A DNA stretch of 64,000 nt from Streptomyces cirratus (GCF_014650775.1 NZ_BMVP01000016.1:1-64000); one strand, 5' to 3'; counted from the stretch's first letter, positions 1 through 9,189 are shown. Translations and numbers: made by a program. Notes: generated from the sequence alone by a model not told the origin.

Positions 1-275
1 ACTTAGAGCGGGCCAGCCATGGTCGGAATAAGACCGGCTGACCACAACGTCCTCGCTGTGTTTGGTTGCCTGCCCCTGACAGAGTCAGAGCCAGGACTTT
101 TTCAAAGGAACCTCATCCACCGAAGTGGACGGGGTATCAACTTCTGGCGTTGATTTTTGGCACGCTGTTGAGTTCTCAAGGAACGGACGCTTCCTTCGTA
201 CTCACCCTCAGTAGCAATTACTGGGGTTTTCCTCCGGGCGCTTCCTTTGTTCTTCGTTTTGTTCTTGCGTTTCCG
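1..275 (-). other. Leader region of an rRNA operon (16S gene lies just beyond the window start)
   Basis: Read on the minus strand, this stretch carries the conserved actinobacterial pre-16S leader. A boxA-like block containing TTGAGAACTCAA (about 168-179) is followed by AACAGCGTGCCAAAA and then several short stem-forming blocks toward position 1. From memory, Streptomyces leaders end with a very similar block about 100 nt before the 16S 5' end. The 16S gene should therefore start shortly left of position 1 and run leftwards. Such leaders carry antitermination and RNase III processing signals. The 16S sequence itself is not in the window. Several open frames can be drawn through the region but none has family resemblance. 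Confidence 0.85.
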
Positions 276-281
276 ACTCTA
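276..281 (-). promoter_or_regulatory. Putative rrn promoter, proximal -10 (TAGAGT)
   Basis: TAGAGT on the minus strand, inside the perfect 15-nt inverted repeat GACTCTGATAGAGTC, with CGGAAACGCAAGA downstream as in other Streptomyces rrn promoters (from memory). No good -35 hexamer is visible at normal spacing, which is also true of some known Streptomyces rrn promoters. Confidence 0.6.
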
Positions 282-351
282 TCAGAGTCAGTCCCGCTCG
301 TTTTCCGCCCTCCGGTTCCACGCTTTCGCGTTTCCCTTTCCGGCGATCCCG

Positions 352-357
352 ACTCTA
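352..357 (-). promoter_or_regulatory. Putative rrn promoter, distal -10 (TAGAGT)
   Basis: A second copy of TGATAGAGTCGG, 76 nt upstream of the first on the minus strand. The repeated element suggests tandem promoters, as is usual for Streptomyces rrn operons. No convincing -35 box is visible. Confidence 0.5.
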
Positions 358-548
358 TCAGTGCTTTCTGGGCCCTCCGACCACTTGCCGTTCTGCCCGG
401 AAGGCATGCGAAAAGGAGTCGAGCTCAAGATCAGTACTTCAGAGGGGGGTTCCCGTCCATCGGCGGTTCGCGAGATGTTCACGCGACACGTCCTGGCGGG
501 ACTCACGACAGTACAGGGCCGGGAGTGCCCAGGCAAATCGATTCAGGC

Positions 549-564
549 TATGGTCTAGTCCACT
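549..564 (+). promoter_or_regulatory. DasR-type responsive element (dre) upstream of crr
   Basis: TATGGTCTAGTCCACT matches the published 16-bp DasR consensus ACTGGTCTAGACCACT at 13 of 16 positions and keeps the palindromic core TGGTCTAG-CCA. It sits 157 bp before the crr start. DasR, the GntR-family regulator that responds to glucosamine-6-phosphate, is known to control the general PTS genes in Streptomyces, so position and target agree. The site also lies between the PTS genes and the divergent rrn promoter region. Binding itself is inferred. Confidence 0.75.
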
Positions 565-720
565 ACGTTGGTGTCACGGCAGCACGTCCAGCACCCGCCT
601 TCAGGGGGGAGCATTTCGTGCAGAACCGGGACATCTCATGACTTACCCTTCTCAAAGTAGGCCGTCCTTACAGATTGTGACGGCGACTCGAAGAAGCCCC
701 ACCCCCCTGGGAGGCCCTCC

Positions 721-1170
721 ATGACCAGCGTGACGTCCCCACTTGCCGGGCGTGCCATCGGACTCGCGGCTGTGCCCGATCCGGTGTTCTCCGGCGCGAT
801 GGTGGGACCGGGCACCGCTATTGATCCCGTGCGCGAGGCCTCGGAGGCGGTGGCGCCCGTGGACGGTGTGGTCGTCTCCCTCCACCCGCACGCGTACGTA
901 GTCGTCGACGGCGAGGGACACGGCGTGCTCACTCACCTCGGGATCGACACCGTCCAGCTCAACGGCGAGGGCTTCGAGCTGCTCGTCAACAAGGGCGACA
1001 CCGTCACTCGCGGCCAGGCCGTCATCCGCTGGGACCCTGCGGCGGTCGAGGCCGCCGGCAAGTCGCCCGTCTGCCCCGTCGTCGCACTCGAGGCCTCCGC
1101 GGATTCCCTCGCGGGTGTCGTCGAGTCCGGGGACGTGAAGGCCGACGACGTCCTCTTCAGCTGGCAGTGA
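721..1170 (+). CDS. crr: PTS glucose-type enzyme IIA component
   Basis: A 149-residue cytosolic IIA(Glc)-family protein that passes phosphate from HPr to a sugar-specific IIB domain. The phospho-acceptor histidine is H72 in GVLTHLGIDTVQLNGEGF, and the second active-site histidine is H57 in HPHAYVV. Length is normal for a free-standing IIA of this family. The ATG is preceded by GGGAGG at normal spacing. It lies 76 bp upstream of ptsI on the same strand, the usual Streptomyces crr-ptsI arrangement, and a DasR-type site sits upstream. No IIB or IIC gene is present here, so the permease partners are encoded elsewhere. Confidence 0.95.
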   Translation: MTSVTSPLAGRAIGLAAVPDPVFSGAMVGPGTAIDPVREASEAVAPVDGVVVSLHPHAYVVVDGEGHGVLTHLGIDTVQLNGEGFELLVNKGDTVTRGQAVIRWDPAAVEAAGKSPVCPVVALEASADSLAGVVESGDVKADDVLFSWQ

Positions 1171-1246
1171 CGTACCGCCCCTGCCGGGGCGCGTCGGACA
1201 TCCACCGCGGCTGGCCGGGCCCGCCGCTCAATCGGAGACGGGTGAA

Positions 1247-2917
1247 ATGGAGACAACGCTGCGAGGCGTCGGCGTGAGCCACGGTGTGGCGATCGGCGAG
1301 GTGCGGCACATGGGCACGGCGGTCCTCGAACCGCCGGCCAAGCAGATCACCGCGGACGAGGCGGAGCGCGAACAGGGGCGCGCCCGCAAGGCCGTGGAAG
1401 CCGTGTCGGCCGACCTCATGGCGCGCGGACAGCTGGCCGGTGGCGAGGCCCAGCACGTGCTGGAGGCTCAGGCGATGATCGCCACGGACCCCGAGCTGAT
1501 GGCGGACGTGGACCGGCGGATCGCCGTCGGGAGCACCGCGGAGCGCGGGATCTACGACGCGTTCGCCTCCTACCGCGACCTGCTCGCGGGGGCCGGGGAG
1601 TACATGGCCGGGCGGGTGGCCGACCTGGACGACGTGCGCAACCGCATCGTGGCGCGCCTGCTGGGTGTGCCGATGCCGGGTGTGCCGGACAGCGACGAGC
1701 CGTACGTGCTGATCGCGCGGGACCTGGCGCCCGCCGACACCGCGCTGCTCGACCCTGCGCTCGTGCTGGGTTTCGTGACCGAGGAAGGCGGGCCGACCAG
1801 CCACAGCGCGATCCTCGCGCGTGCTCTGGGCGTGCCGGCGATCGTCGCGCTGCCGGGGGCCTGTGAGATCGCCGAGGGGACCCTCATCGCGGTCGACGGC
1901 AGCACGGGTGACCTGTTCGTGAACCCGTCGGCGCAGAAGCGGGGCGAGCTGGAGGCAGCGGCGGCCGAGCGGAAGGCGGCGCTGGCCGCTTCGTCGGGGC
2001 CGGGCGCCACGTCCGACGGGCACAAGGTGCCGCTGCTGGCCAACGTCGGCGGTCCGGCGGACGTGCCGGCGGCTGTCGCGGCGGGGGCCGAGGGCGTGGG
2101 CCTGTTCCGTACCGAGTTCCTGTTCCTGGACGACAGCAAGAAGGCGCCGTCCGAGGAGAAGCAGGTCGAGTCGTACCGCAAGGTGCTGGAGGCCTTCCCC
2201 GAGGGCCGGGTCGTCGTGCGCGTGCTGGATGCGGGCGCGGACAAGCCGCTGGACTTCCTGACGCCGGGCGACGAGCCGAATCCGGCTCTGGGCGTGCGGG
2301 GTCTGCGTACGCTGCTGGACCACCCGGAGGTGTTGCGTACGCAGCTGTCCGCGCTGGCCAAGGCTGCTGAGGGGCTGCCGGTCTACCTCGAGGTCATGGC
2401 CCCGATGGTGGCGGACCGGATCGATGCCAAGGCTTTCGCCAACGCCTGCCGTGAGGCCGGGTTGCAGGCGAAGTTCGGGGCGATGGTGGAGATCCCCTCC
2501 GCCGCGCTGCGAGCGCGCTCGATCCTGCAGGAGGTCGAGTTCCTGTCGCTGGGCACGAACGACCTCGCGCAGTACGCCTTCGCCGCGGACCGGCAGGTCG
2601 GGGCGGTGTCGCGGCTCCAGGATCCGTGGCAGCCGGCGCTGCTGGACCTGATCGCCATGTCGGCCGAGGCCGCCAAGGCGGAGGGCAAGAGCTGCGGTGT
2701 CTGCGGTGAGGCCGCTTCCGATCCGCTGCTGGCGTGTGTGCTGACGGGTCTGGGTGTCACCTCCCTTTCGATGGGGGCCGCTTCCATTCCTTATGTGCGG
2801 GCGACGCTGGCCAAGCACACGCTGGCGCAGTGTGAGCGTGCCGCGGCCGCGGCACGTGCGGCCGACACCGCCGATGAGGCCCGGGTGGCCGCGCAGGCGG
2901 TCCTGTCCGGCGAGTGA
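1247..2917 (+). CDS. ptsI: PTS enzyme I (phosphoenolpyruvate-protein phosphotransferase)
   Basis: A 556-residue enzyme I that takes phosphate from PEP and gives it to HPr, starting the PTS chain. The N-terminal HPr-binding region is followed by the swivelling phosphohistidine domain with H186 in GGPTSHSAILARALGVPA. The C-terminal TIM-barrel PEP-binding domain contains LFRTEFLF, a conserved NDLAQY motif and the catalytic cysteine in SCGVCGEAASDP. It is full length. It shares the DasR-controlled unit with crr, and a strong hairpin follows the stop codon. Confidence 0.96.
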   Translation: METTLRGVGVSHGVAIGEVRHMGTAVLEPPAKQITADEAEREQGRARKAVEAVSADLMARGQLAGGEAQHVLEAQAMIATDPELMADVDRRIAVGSTAERGIYDAFASYRDLLAGAGEYMAGRVADLDDVRNRIVARLLGVPMPGVPDSDEPYVLIARDLAPADTALLDPALVLGFVTEEGGPTSHSAILARALGVPAIVALPGACEIAEGTLIAVDGSTGDLFVNPSAQKRGELEAAAAERKAALAASSGPGATSDGHKVPLLANVGGPADVPAAVAAGAEGVGLFRTEFLFLDDSKKAPSEEKQVESYRKVLEAFPEGRVVVRVLDAGADKPLDFLTPGDEPNPALGVRGLRTLLDHPEVLRTQLSALAKAAEGLPVYLEVMAPMVADRIDAKAFANACREAGLQAKFGAMVEIPSAALRARSILQEVEFLSLGTNDLAQYAFAADRQVGAVSRLQDPWQPALLDLIAMSAEAAKAEGKSCGVCGEAASDPLLACVLTGLGVTSLSMGAASIPYVRATLAKHTLAQCERAAAAARAADTADEARVAAQAVLSGE

Positions 2918-2959
2918 GCGGGCAGGCGCGGCGCGAGCGGTAAGCGGTAGGAGTTCCCG

Positions 2960-2998
2960 GCCAGAGGGGCCTTCGCCAGTGGCGAGGGCCCCTCTGGC
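2960..2998 (+). terminator. Hairpin terminator after ptsI
   Basis: An 18-bp stem (2960-2977 with 2981-2998) with one mismatch and a 3-nt loop, 42 bp after the ptsI stop and 35 bp before the end of the convergent gene. It could serve both. No T-run follows, as is common in Streptomyces. Confidence 0.7.
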
Positions 2999-3033
2999 TC
3001 TTCCTGACCCCGGTCAGTGGTGCCCGGCGCCGG

Positions 3034-4014
3034 TCAGTGGTGGGGGTCCGGGTCGTCCACCTCGTAGCCCGGGCAGTACTCCACTCCTGGTTCGGGGGCG
3101 ACGGGGTCGCCGGTGTCCGCGTCGGTGCAGTAGGCGTTGAAGACCGCCGCTGCCGAGAGGGCGACCAGGCGGCCGCGGTCCAGGCGCCACCCGTGGACCC
3201 GGTCCGGGGATTCCTCCGAGGTGCTGCGGAGCACCAGTCCCCCGGCGCCGCCGAGTGCGATCCCGGCGGCCAGCACCGTGACGAAGTCCATGCCTTCGCG
3301 GCTCTCGATCCGCGGCCGGGTGTCGGTGTCGGGTACCTGGGCGTGCAGGACGGCGACGAGTTGTTCGGTGTCGGTGGGCACGCTGCAGACCAGGTGGTGA
3401 TGGCCGGGGCCGGCCCCGTCGACGAGGCGTTTGAGTGCGCCGGCGGCCCGTTCGAAGGACGCCTGGCCGATGTCCTCGCCACAGTCCGCGCAGGTGCCGA
3501 CGCCTGCGAGCAGGGTCGTGGCGTACTCCCAGGTGGCCTGCCGGACGGCTTCGTCGAGCAGGAGCGGGACGAGTTCTGCGATGGGCTGGCCCGTGTAGGG
3601 GAGGCAGCCGCTCGCGCCGGCCAGTTCCGCGGTGAAGCGGGTGCGGGCCTGCGCGGTGTCCGGGTCGAGGCCGTGTTCCGTGCAGTAGTCGGCGTACTCC
3701 TCCGGGTCGAAGAGGGCGACGGTGGAGTGGATGCCCTGCGCCGCGAGGGAGCGGAGGAGCGCCTCGACGTGCCGGAGGTAGTCCGGGTATTCGGCGTGGT
3801 CGGCGAAGGGGAAGCTGCGGTAGCGGCGCATTGCCGCGAAGTCCCCGGCGTCGGCCAGGAGGCCGAGGGTGCTGGGGACTTCGCGGCGCAGTCGGCGGCG
3901 TAGTGCGCGCCGGTCGGCGCGGCGGCCGGTCGCCCCCGCGGGCGCTGGTGCGGCTCCGTGAGAAGGGCCGGTGGTGTCGGCCGTGGTGTGGGCGGTGGTG
4001 TTCGTGCGTGGCAT
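3034..4014 (-). CDS. Conserved hypothetical protein
   Basis: A 326-residue protein of unknown function. After a Thr/Ala-rich N-terminus, a globular part runs from about residue 40 to the end and contains one CADCG cysteine pair near the middle. That pair is too few for a classical zinc ribbon. No signal peptide or membrane segment is visible. I chose the ATG at 4014 because GGGGGAG lies just upstream. An in-frame GTG at 4047 would add 11 residues but lacks a good ribosome site. It sits between ptsI (convergent) and the acetoacetyl-CoA synthetase gene on the same strand. Nothing in the sequence fixes a role. Confidence 0.75.
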   Translation of the reverse strand: MPRTNTTAHTTADTTGPSHGAAPAPAGATGRRADRRALRRRLRREVPSTLGLLADAGDFAAMRRYRSFPFADHAEYPDYLRHVEALLRSLAAQGIHSTVALFDPEEYADYCTEHGLDPDTAQARTRFTAELAGASGCLPYTGQPIAELVPLLLDEAVRQATWEYATTLLAGVGTCADCGEDIGQASFERAAGALKRLVDGAGPGHHHLVCSVPTDTEQLVAVLHAQVPDTDTRPRIESREGMDFVTVLAAGIALGGAGGLVLRSTSEESPDRVHGWRLDRGRLVALSAAAVFNAYCTDADTGDPVAPEPGVEYCPGYEVDDPDPHH

Positions 4015-4072
4015 GGCTCCCCCTGAGTGTCGCAACAACTTGCTCACTCACAGTAGCCATGACCACTGACAG

Positions 4073-6049
4073 TCACCTCCGGCTGCGGGCCAGCTCCTCG
4101 TAGAAGGCCAGGAGTTCGGGGCGGTCCACCGAGCCGATGTTGACCGCCTTGTCCATGGGGGTGCCCTGGAGGAGGCGCTTGACGGGGACCTCGATGCGCT
4201 TGCCGGTGAGGGTGTGCGGGACCGCCGGGACCTCGATGATCTCGTCGGGCACGTGGCGCGGGGAGAGCTCCTCGCGGATCGTCGCCTTGATCCGCGCGCG
4301 CAGGGCGTCGTCGAGGGTGGTGCCGGGGGCGAGGTGGACGAACAGCGGCATCCAGTAGCCGCCGTTCGGTTCCTCCAGGCCGATGACCAGGGATTCCTTG
4401 ATCTCGGGCAGGCGCTCGACGGCTTCGTAGATGTCGGCGGAGCCCATCCGGACGCCCTGCCGGTTGAGGGTGGAGTCGGAGCGGCCGTGGATGACGACCG
4501 AGCCGCGGTCGGTGATCGTGATCCAGTCGCCGTGCCGCCACACGCCGGGGAACATCTCGAAGTAGCTCTCGCGGTAGCGGCTGCCGTCGGGGTCGTTCCA
4601 GAAGTGGATCGGCATGGACGGCATGGGGTTGGTGACGATGAGTTCGCCGACCTCCCCGACGAGCGGCTTGCCGGACGGGTCCCAGGACTGGAGGTCGGTG
4701 CCCAGCGAAGGCGCCTGGAGTTCGCCGATGTGGACGGGCAGGGTGGCCACGGCGCCCGCGAAGCAGCTGCAGACGTCGGTGCCGCCGCTGACGGAGGCGA
4801 TCCAGAGGTCTTCGGCGACCTCGTCGTGCAGCCAGCGGAAGCCGTCGGGCGGCAGCGGCGAGCCGGTCGTCGCGACGCACTTCACGGCGGACAGGTCGTA
4901 GTCGCGCGAGGGGTGGACCCCGGCCTTGCGGCAGGCCATCACGTACGCGGCCGACGTCCCGTACAAGGTGGCCTTCGTCAGCTCCGCGATGCGCCACTGG
5001 GCGCCCGTGTCGGGGTATCCGGGGCTGCCGTCGTAGAGGACGACGGTCGATCCGGTGAGCAGGCCGGAGACGAGCAGGTTCCACATCATCCACCCGGTGG
5101 AGGTGAACCAGAAGAACCGGTCCTGCGGGCCGAGGTCGCTGTGGAGGCCGAGCTGCTTGAGGTGTTCGAGGAGGATGCCGCCCTGGGACTGGACGATGGC
5201 CTTGGGCAGGCCGGTGGTGCCGGAGGAGTAGAGGACCCACAGCGGGTGTTCGAAGGGGACCTGTTCGAACACCGGCTCCGCGTCGCCCGCGACCAGCTCG
5301 GGCCAGGCGAGGGTCCCCTCGGGGGCCGGGGTGCCGAGCAGCGGGATGTGGACGACGGCGCGCAGCGAGGGCAGTTCGGCGCGCAGTTCGGCGACGGTTT
5401 CGCGGCGGTCGTGTTCCTTGCCGCCGTAGCGGTAGCCGTCGACGGTGAACAGTACGACGGGCTCGACCTGCTGGAAGCGGTCGAGGACGCTGCGGGCGCC
5501 GAAGTCGGGGGCGCAGGAGGTCCACACCCCGCCGACCGCGGCGGTGGCGAGGAGCGCGACGGCGGCTTCGGCGATGTTGGGGAGGTACCCGCTGACCCGG
5601 TCGCCGGGGCGTACGCCGAGGGCGCGCAGTTCGGCGGCGAGCGCCCCGACCTGGCGGCGCAGCTCCGCCCAGGTGACGGGGACGGGCTGGTGGGTCTCGT
5701 CGACGCAGATCAGGGCCGGCTCCCCGGCGCGGGCCGGGTCCTCGGCGGCGCGCAGGGCGTGCTCGGCGTAGTTGAGGGTGGCGCCGGTGAACCAGCGGGC
5801 GCCCGGCATGGAGCGGTCGGCGAGGACCGACTCGTAGGGGGTGCTGAAGCGGACGTCGAACCACTCGGCGACGGCTTGCCAGAAGGTGTCGAGTTCGTCG
5901 ACGGACCAGCTGTGGAGGGCGGGGTAGCCGCCTTCGGCGGGGGCGCCGTGGTGCTCGGCGGCCCAGGCCTGGAATGCGGTGATCCGGGCCGCCGCGATCC
6001 GTTCGGGGCCCGGGGTCCAGAGGGGTTCCGGCGGGGTGGCTGAGGTCAT
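4073..6049 (-). CDS. aacS: Acetoacetate-CoA ligase (acetoacetyl-CoA synthetase)
   Basis: A 658-residue ANL-superfamily adenylating enzyme predicted to activate acetoacetate to acetoacetyl-CoA with ATP. It shows the P-loop-like YSSGTTGLPKAIVQSQGG, the SGGTDVCS core typical of this subgroup, the GVRMGSADIYE hinge region and the catalytic-lysine motif TLTGKRIEVPVK near the C-terminus. Length is normal for the family. The ATG at 6049 (MTSATPPEPLW) fits family N-termini, although the frame stays open far upstream in antisense to the next gene. It is divergent from the glycosidase gene, with a 213-bp shared intergenic region. Confidence 0.92.
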   Translation of the reverse strand: MTSATPPEPLWTPGPERIAAARITAFQAWAAEHHGAPAEGGYPALHSWSVDELDTFWQAVAEWFDVRFSTPYESVLADRSMPGARWFTGATLNYAEHALRAAEDPARAGEPALICVDETHQPVPVTWAELRRQVGALAAELRALGVRPGDRVSGYLPNIAEAAVALLATAAVGGVWTSCAPDFGARSVLDRFQQVEPVVLFTVDGYRYGGKEHDRRETVAELRAELPSLRAVVHIPLLGTPAPEGTLAWPELVAGDAEPVFEQVPFEHPLWVLYSSGTTGLPKAIVQSQGGILLEHLKQLGLHSDLGPQDRFFWFTSTGWMMWNLLVSGLLTGSTVVLYDGSPGYPDTGAQWRIAELTKATLYGTSAAYVMACRKAGVHPSRDYDLSAVKCVATTGSPLPPDGFRWLHDEVAEDLWIASVSGGTDVCSCFAGAVATLPVHIGELQAPSLGTDLQSWDPSGKPLVGEVGELIVTNPMPSMPIHFWNDPDGSRYRESYFEMFPGVWRHGDWITITDRGSVVIHGRSDSTLNRQGVRMGSADIYEAVERLPEIKESLVIGLEEPNGGYWMPLFVHLAPGTTLDDALRARIKATIREELSPRHVPDEIIEVPAVPHTLTGKRIEVPVKRLLQGTPMDKAVNIGSVDRPELLAFYEELARSRR

Positions 6050-6262
6050 GGGTCGGCTCCCGGTCGACTGTGTGGCTCGCGCTTCGTGTGCGTACGGTGC
6101 CACCGCGCGTTCGGTGCGCGCGCGGCGGCTCACAGGGACGATGCCATGTGATCGACATCCGCACCAGAGTGGTTCGGGGCGGCGCGGTGATCGTCCGCCG
6201 GGCTCCGTCGGCGGGTGAACGGCAGCTGAACGCAGCCCGCTCGGCCGGGGCGCGGTGGCAGG

Positions 6263-8617
6263 GTGAGCGCCATGGACGGTCGTGATCTGGTGCGCGGGGT
6301 GTGGGAGATCGGTACGGCGCGTGGAAGGCGCGCCTGGCGCGCGGCGTGGCGGCGCCGGCGCGCGGACGCCGAGGGGCTCCCGCTCCGGGGCGCGGAGCGG
6401 GCGCGGGTACCGGGGCTGCTGACCGGCACGGAGCCCAGGCCGGGCGGGGGTCTCCTGCGCTTCGCGCGTTCGGAGCTGGTGGTGCGGGTGACGGTGGGCG
6501 GCGCGGTGTTCTGGGGCTGGGACGGGGCGGAGCCGACGCCCTCGTACGCGGTGGTGGGCAACGGCCCGGACCCGGATCCGCGCGCCGTGCTGGAACCGGA
6601 CACCGGGGGCGGCTGGCGGGTGGTGTCGGAGCGGGTGACGGTGGCGGTGTCCCGGCACGGGGCGGTGGAGGTGCGTACGCCGGGCGGGACGGTGCTGCGC
6701 CGGGAATCGCCGCCGCGCTGGTGGGAGCCGGTGGAGCCGGGCCGGGGCGGGGCGAGGTGGCAGGTGCGCGGGGAGGTCCCGGCGGACGCGCGGTTCTTCG
6801 GGCTGGGCGGCCGGGCGGCGGGGGCGCGGCTGCGGGACGGCTCGTACCGGCTGTGGAACACCGACCCGAAGGGCGGTTTCGGGCCGGGTGACGACCCGCT
6901 GTACCTGACGATGCCGGTGCATTGGGTGGTCGCGGACGCGGGGACGCACCTGATGTTCCACGACAACACCTGGGACGGGCGGGTGGTGCTGCGCGAGGGC
7001 GAGGAGGGGGCGGGCTCGGGCGCGGACCGGCCCGGGACGACGGAACTGCGCGCGGAGGGCGGCCCCTTGCGCTGCTGGGTGCTGGTGGGGACGCCGGCCC
7101 GGGTGGCGCAGGGCTGGTCCGGGCTGACGGGGCCGGCGGCCGTGCCCCCGCAGTGGGCGCTGGGCTACCAGCACGCGCGCTGGGGGTTCGGCAGCGAGGC
7201 GGAGGTACGGCGGGTGGTGGCGGGGTACGCGTCGCGGGGACTCCCCTTGGCGGCGGTGCACCTGGACATCGACCACTACGACGGACACCGGGTGTTCACG
7301 GTGGACCGGGAGCGGTTCCCCGACCTGCCCGGGCTGGCGGCGGAGTTGGCGGCGGACGGAGTGCGGCTGGTGTCGATCGTCGATCCGGCGGTGAAGGCGG
7401 GCGACCCCCTGCACTCCGCCGGGCTGGCGGTCGGCGAGCGGGGGGCGTTCGTACGCGACGCGCGGGGCCGGGAGGTGCGGGGCGAGGTGTGGCCGGGCGA
7501 GTGCGCGTATCCGGACTTCACGGATCCGGCGGTACGGGAGTGGTGGGGCGGTCTGTACGAGGAGCGCCTCGCGCAGGGCTTCGCGGGTTTCTGGCACGAC
7601 ATGAACGAGCCCGTCGCGTTCGCGGCGTTCGGGGACGCGACGCTGCCCCGTTCGGCGCGGCACGTGCTGGAGGGGGCGGGCGGGGACCACCGGGCCGCGC
7701 ACAACGTGTACGCGCTGGGGATGGCGCGGGCCGGCTGGGAGGGGCTGCTGCGGCTGCGGCCGGCGGAGCGTCCGTTCCTGTTCTCCCGGTCGGGGTGGGC
7801 GGGGATGCAGCGGTACGGGGGCTCGTGGTCCGGCGATGTGGAGAGCAGTTGGGAGGGGATGCGGGCCTCCCTCGCGCTGGTGCTGGGGCTGGGCCTGTGC
7901 GGGGTGCCGTACTCGGGCCCGGACGTGGGGGGTTTCGGGGGGTCGCCGTCGCCGGAGCTGTTCCTGCGGTGGTTCGAGCTGGGCGCGTTCTTGCCGCTGT
8001 TCCGCACGCACGCGGCGATATGGGCGGGCCGGCGGGAGCCCTGGGAGTTCGGGCCGCAGGTCGAGGAGGCGGCGCGGGCGGTGTTGGCGGAGCGGGAGCG
8101 GCTGCGGCCTTACTTCGTGACGCTGGCCCACCTGGCGCGGCGGACGGGTGCACCGTACGTGCGGCCGCTGTGGTGGGGGGCGCCGGAGGACCGGCGGCTG
8201 CGCGACTGTGAGGACGCGTTCCTCCTGGGGGACGCGCTGCTGGTGGCGCCGGTGCTGGAGTGCGGGGTGGACCGGCGGGCGGTGCGGCTCCCGAGGGGGC
8301 GGTGGTACGACACGGCCACGGGGGCGGCGCACGAGGGGCCGGGCCAGGTGTTGCTGGACGCCCCGCTCGGGCGGACGCCGGTGCTGGCCCGGGCGGGGTC
8401 GGTGCTGCCGGTGCGCGGGGAGGACGGCGCGGTAACGCTGGAGGTGTGGGCCCCGGCGCGGGGGCGGACCGGTGGCGGGGTGGTGGTGCGTGATCCGGGG
8501 CCGGGGTTCGAGGCGGCCGAGGTGGAGCGGTACGCCGTCCGGTGGGCCGGGGAGACGGTGGTGGTGGAGGACGAGGCGGGCGAGCCGGTGACCGGGGTGG
8601 TGGTGCGGGGGCTTTGA
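6263..8617 (+). CDS. Glycoside hydrolase family 31 (alpha-glucosidase type)
   Basis: A 784-residue GH31 enzyme. The catalytic (beta/alpha)8 domain carries the nucleophile aspartate in FWHDMNEPVAF (about residue 446) and the acid/base aspartate in SWSGDVESSW (about 526). An N-terminal beta-sandwich precedes it and C-terminal beta domains follow. The family retains configuration and acts mostly on alpha-glucosides. No signal peptide is seen, so intracellular action on oligosaccharides is likely. The start may be the GTG at 6263 or the ATG at 6272. The exact substrate cannot be read from the sequence. Confidence 0.9.
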   Translation: MSAMDGRDLVRGVWEIGTARGRRAWRAAWRRRRADAEGLPLRGAERARVPGLLTGTEPRPGGGLLRFARSELVVRVTVGGAVFWGWDGAEPTPSYAVVGNGPDPDPRAVLEPDTGGGWRVVSERVTVAVSRHGAVEVRTPGGTVLRRESPPRWWEPVEPGRGGARWQVRGEVPADARFFGLGGRAAGARLRDGSYRLWNTDPKGGFGPGDDPLYLTMPVHWVVADAGTHLMFHDNTWDGRVVLREGEEGAGSGADRPGTTELRAEGGPLRCWVLVGTPARVAQGWSGLTGPAAVPPQWALGYQHARWGFGSEAEVRRVVAGYASRGLPLAAVHLDIDHYDGHRVFTVDRERFPDLPGLAAELAADGVRLVSIVDPAVKAGDPLHSAGLAVGERGAFVRDARGREVRGEVWPGECAYPDFTDPAVREWWGGLYEERLAQGFAGFWHDMNEPVAFAAFGDATLPRSARHVLEGAGGDHRAAHNVYALGMARAGWEGLLRLRPAERPFLFSRSGWAGMQRYGGSWSGDVESSWEGMRASLALVLGLGLCGVPYSGPDVGGFGGSPSPELFLRWFELGAFLPLFRTHAAIWAGRREPWEFGPQVEEAARAVLAERERLRPYFVTLAHLARRTGAPYVRPLWWGAPEDRRLRDCEDAFLLGDALLVAPVLECGVDRRAVRLPRGRWYDTATGAAHEGPGQVLLDAPLGRTPVLARAGSVLPVRGEDGAVTLEVWAPARGRTGGGVVVRDPGPGFEAAEVERYAVRWAGETVVVEDEAGEPVTGVVVRGL

Positions 8618-8650
8618 GCAGCTCCGAGGGGAGCGGTGGGGGCGGCCCGC

Positions 8651-9160
8651 TCAGGCGTACTGGCCGGCGAACCAGGCTCCGGCTGCCCGGGTGTGGAGGG
8701 GGAAGCCCAGTTCCGCCGGGGCGCGCAGGATGTGCCAGCCGTCCGTCTCGTCGGTCGGCACGGAGGGCGGGAGGGAGTCCGCCGGGCGGGTCGGGAGGAG
8801 GCCGAACAGGAGCAGGTGCCCGGCCCGGGAGCTGAGGGCGTCGGCCAGGGTGACTCCGGAGGCGGGCTCTTCGATGCCGGTCTCCTCCCTCAGTTCCCGT
8901 ACGACCGCGTCCTGCCAGGCCTCGGCGAAGTCGACGAACCCGCCGGGCAGGGCGATCTCGCCGAGGGCCGGTTCGATGGTGCGGGTGACGACCACCAGGC
9001 CGGTGCCGTGCTCGTCCTCCACCGGCAGGAGGGCCACGGCCACCGGGAGCGGGTTGCGGTAGGCGGTGGTTGCGCACGTGGTGCAGGTACGGGGCCAGTC
9101 GGCCGTGTCGAACGCAGCTCCGCAGGTGGAGCAGTGCGAGTCCCTCAGGTATCCCGGCAT
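8651..9160 (-). CDS. Nudix hydrolase with N-terminal zinc-ribbon-like segment
   Basis: A 169-residue protein with a perfect Nudix box GX5EX7REUXEEXGU, beginning GGFVDFAEAW and ending REETGI (around residues 80-103). This predicts hydrolysis of a nucleoside diphosphate linked to another moiety. Two cysteine pairs near the N-terminus (CSTCG and CTTC) suggest a small zinc ribbon, as in NudC-like proteins. The start is set at the ATG (MPGYLRD). A TTG six codons upstream is an alternative. It is convergent with the GH31 gene and divergent from the dipeptidase gene. The substrate is unknown. Confidence 0.88.
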   Translation of the reverse strand: MPGYLRDSHCSTCGAAFDTADWPRTCTTCATTAYRNPLPVAVALLPVEDEHGTGLVVVTRTIEPALGEIALPGGFVDFAEAWQDAVVRELREETGIEEPASGVTLADALSSRAGHLLLFGLLPTRPADSLPPSVPTDETDGWHILRAPAELGFPLHTRAAGAWFAGQYA

Positions 9161-9189
9161 CCGGCGATGGTATGCCAAGGGGAATGAGG

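Noticed and set aside
1..641. Open frames in the first 640 bases as genes
   Set aside because: The sequence is the rRNA leader and promoter region; the frames have no family resemblance or ribosome sites.
4073..8332. A 1419-residue open frame covering aacS and running antisense to the GH31 gene
   Set aside because: The part beyond 6049 has no family resemblance and is Arg/Pro-rich, typical of a shadow frame opposite a high-GC gene. Only the aacS part is real.
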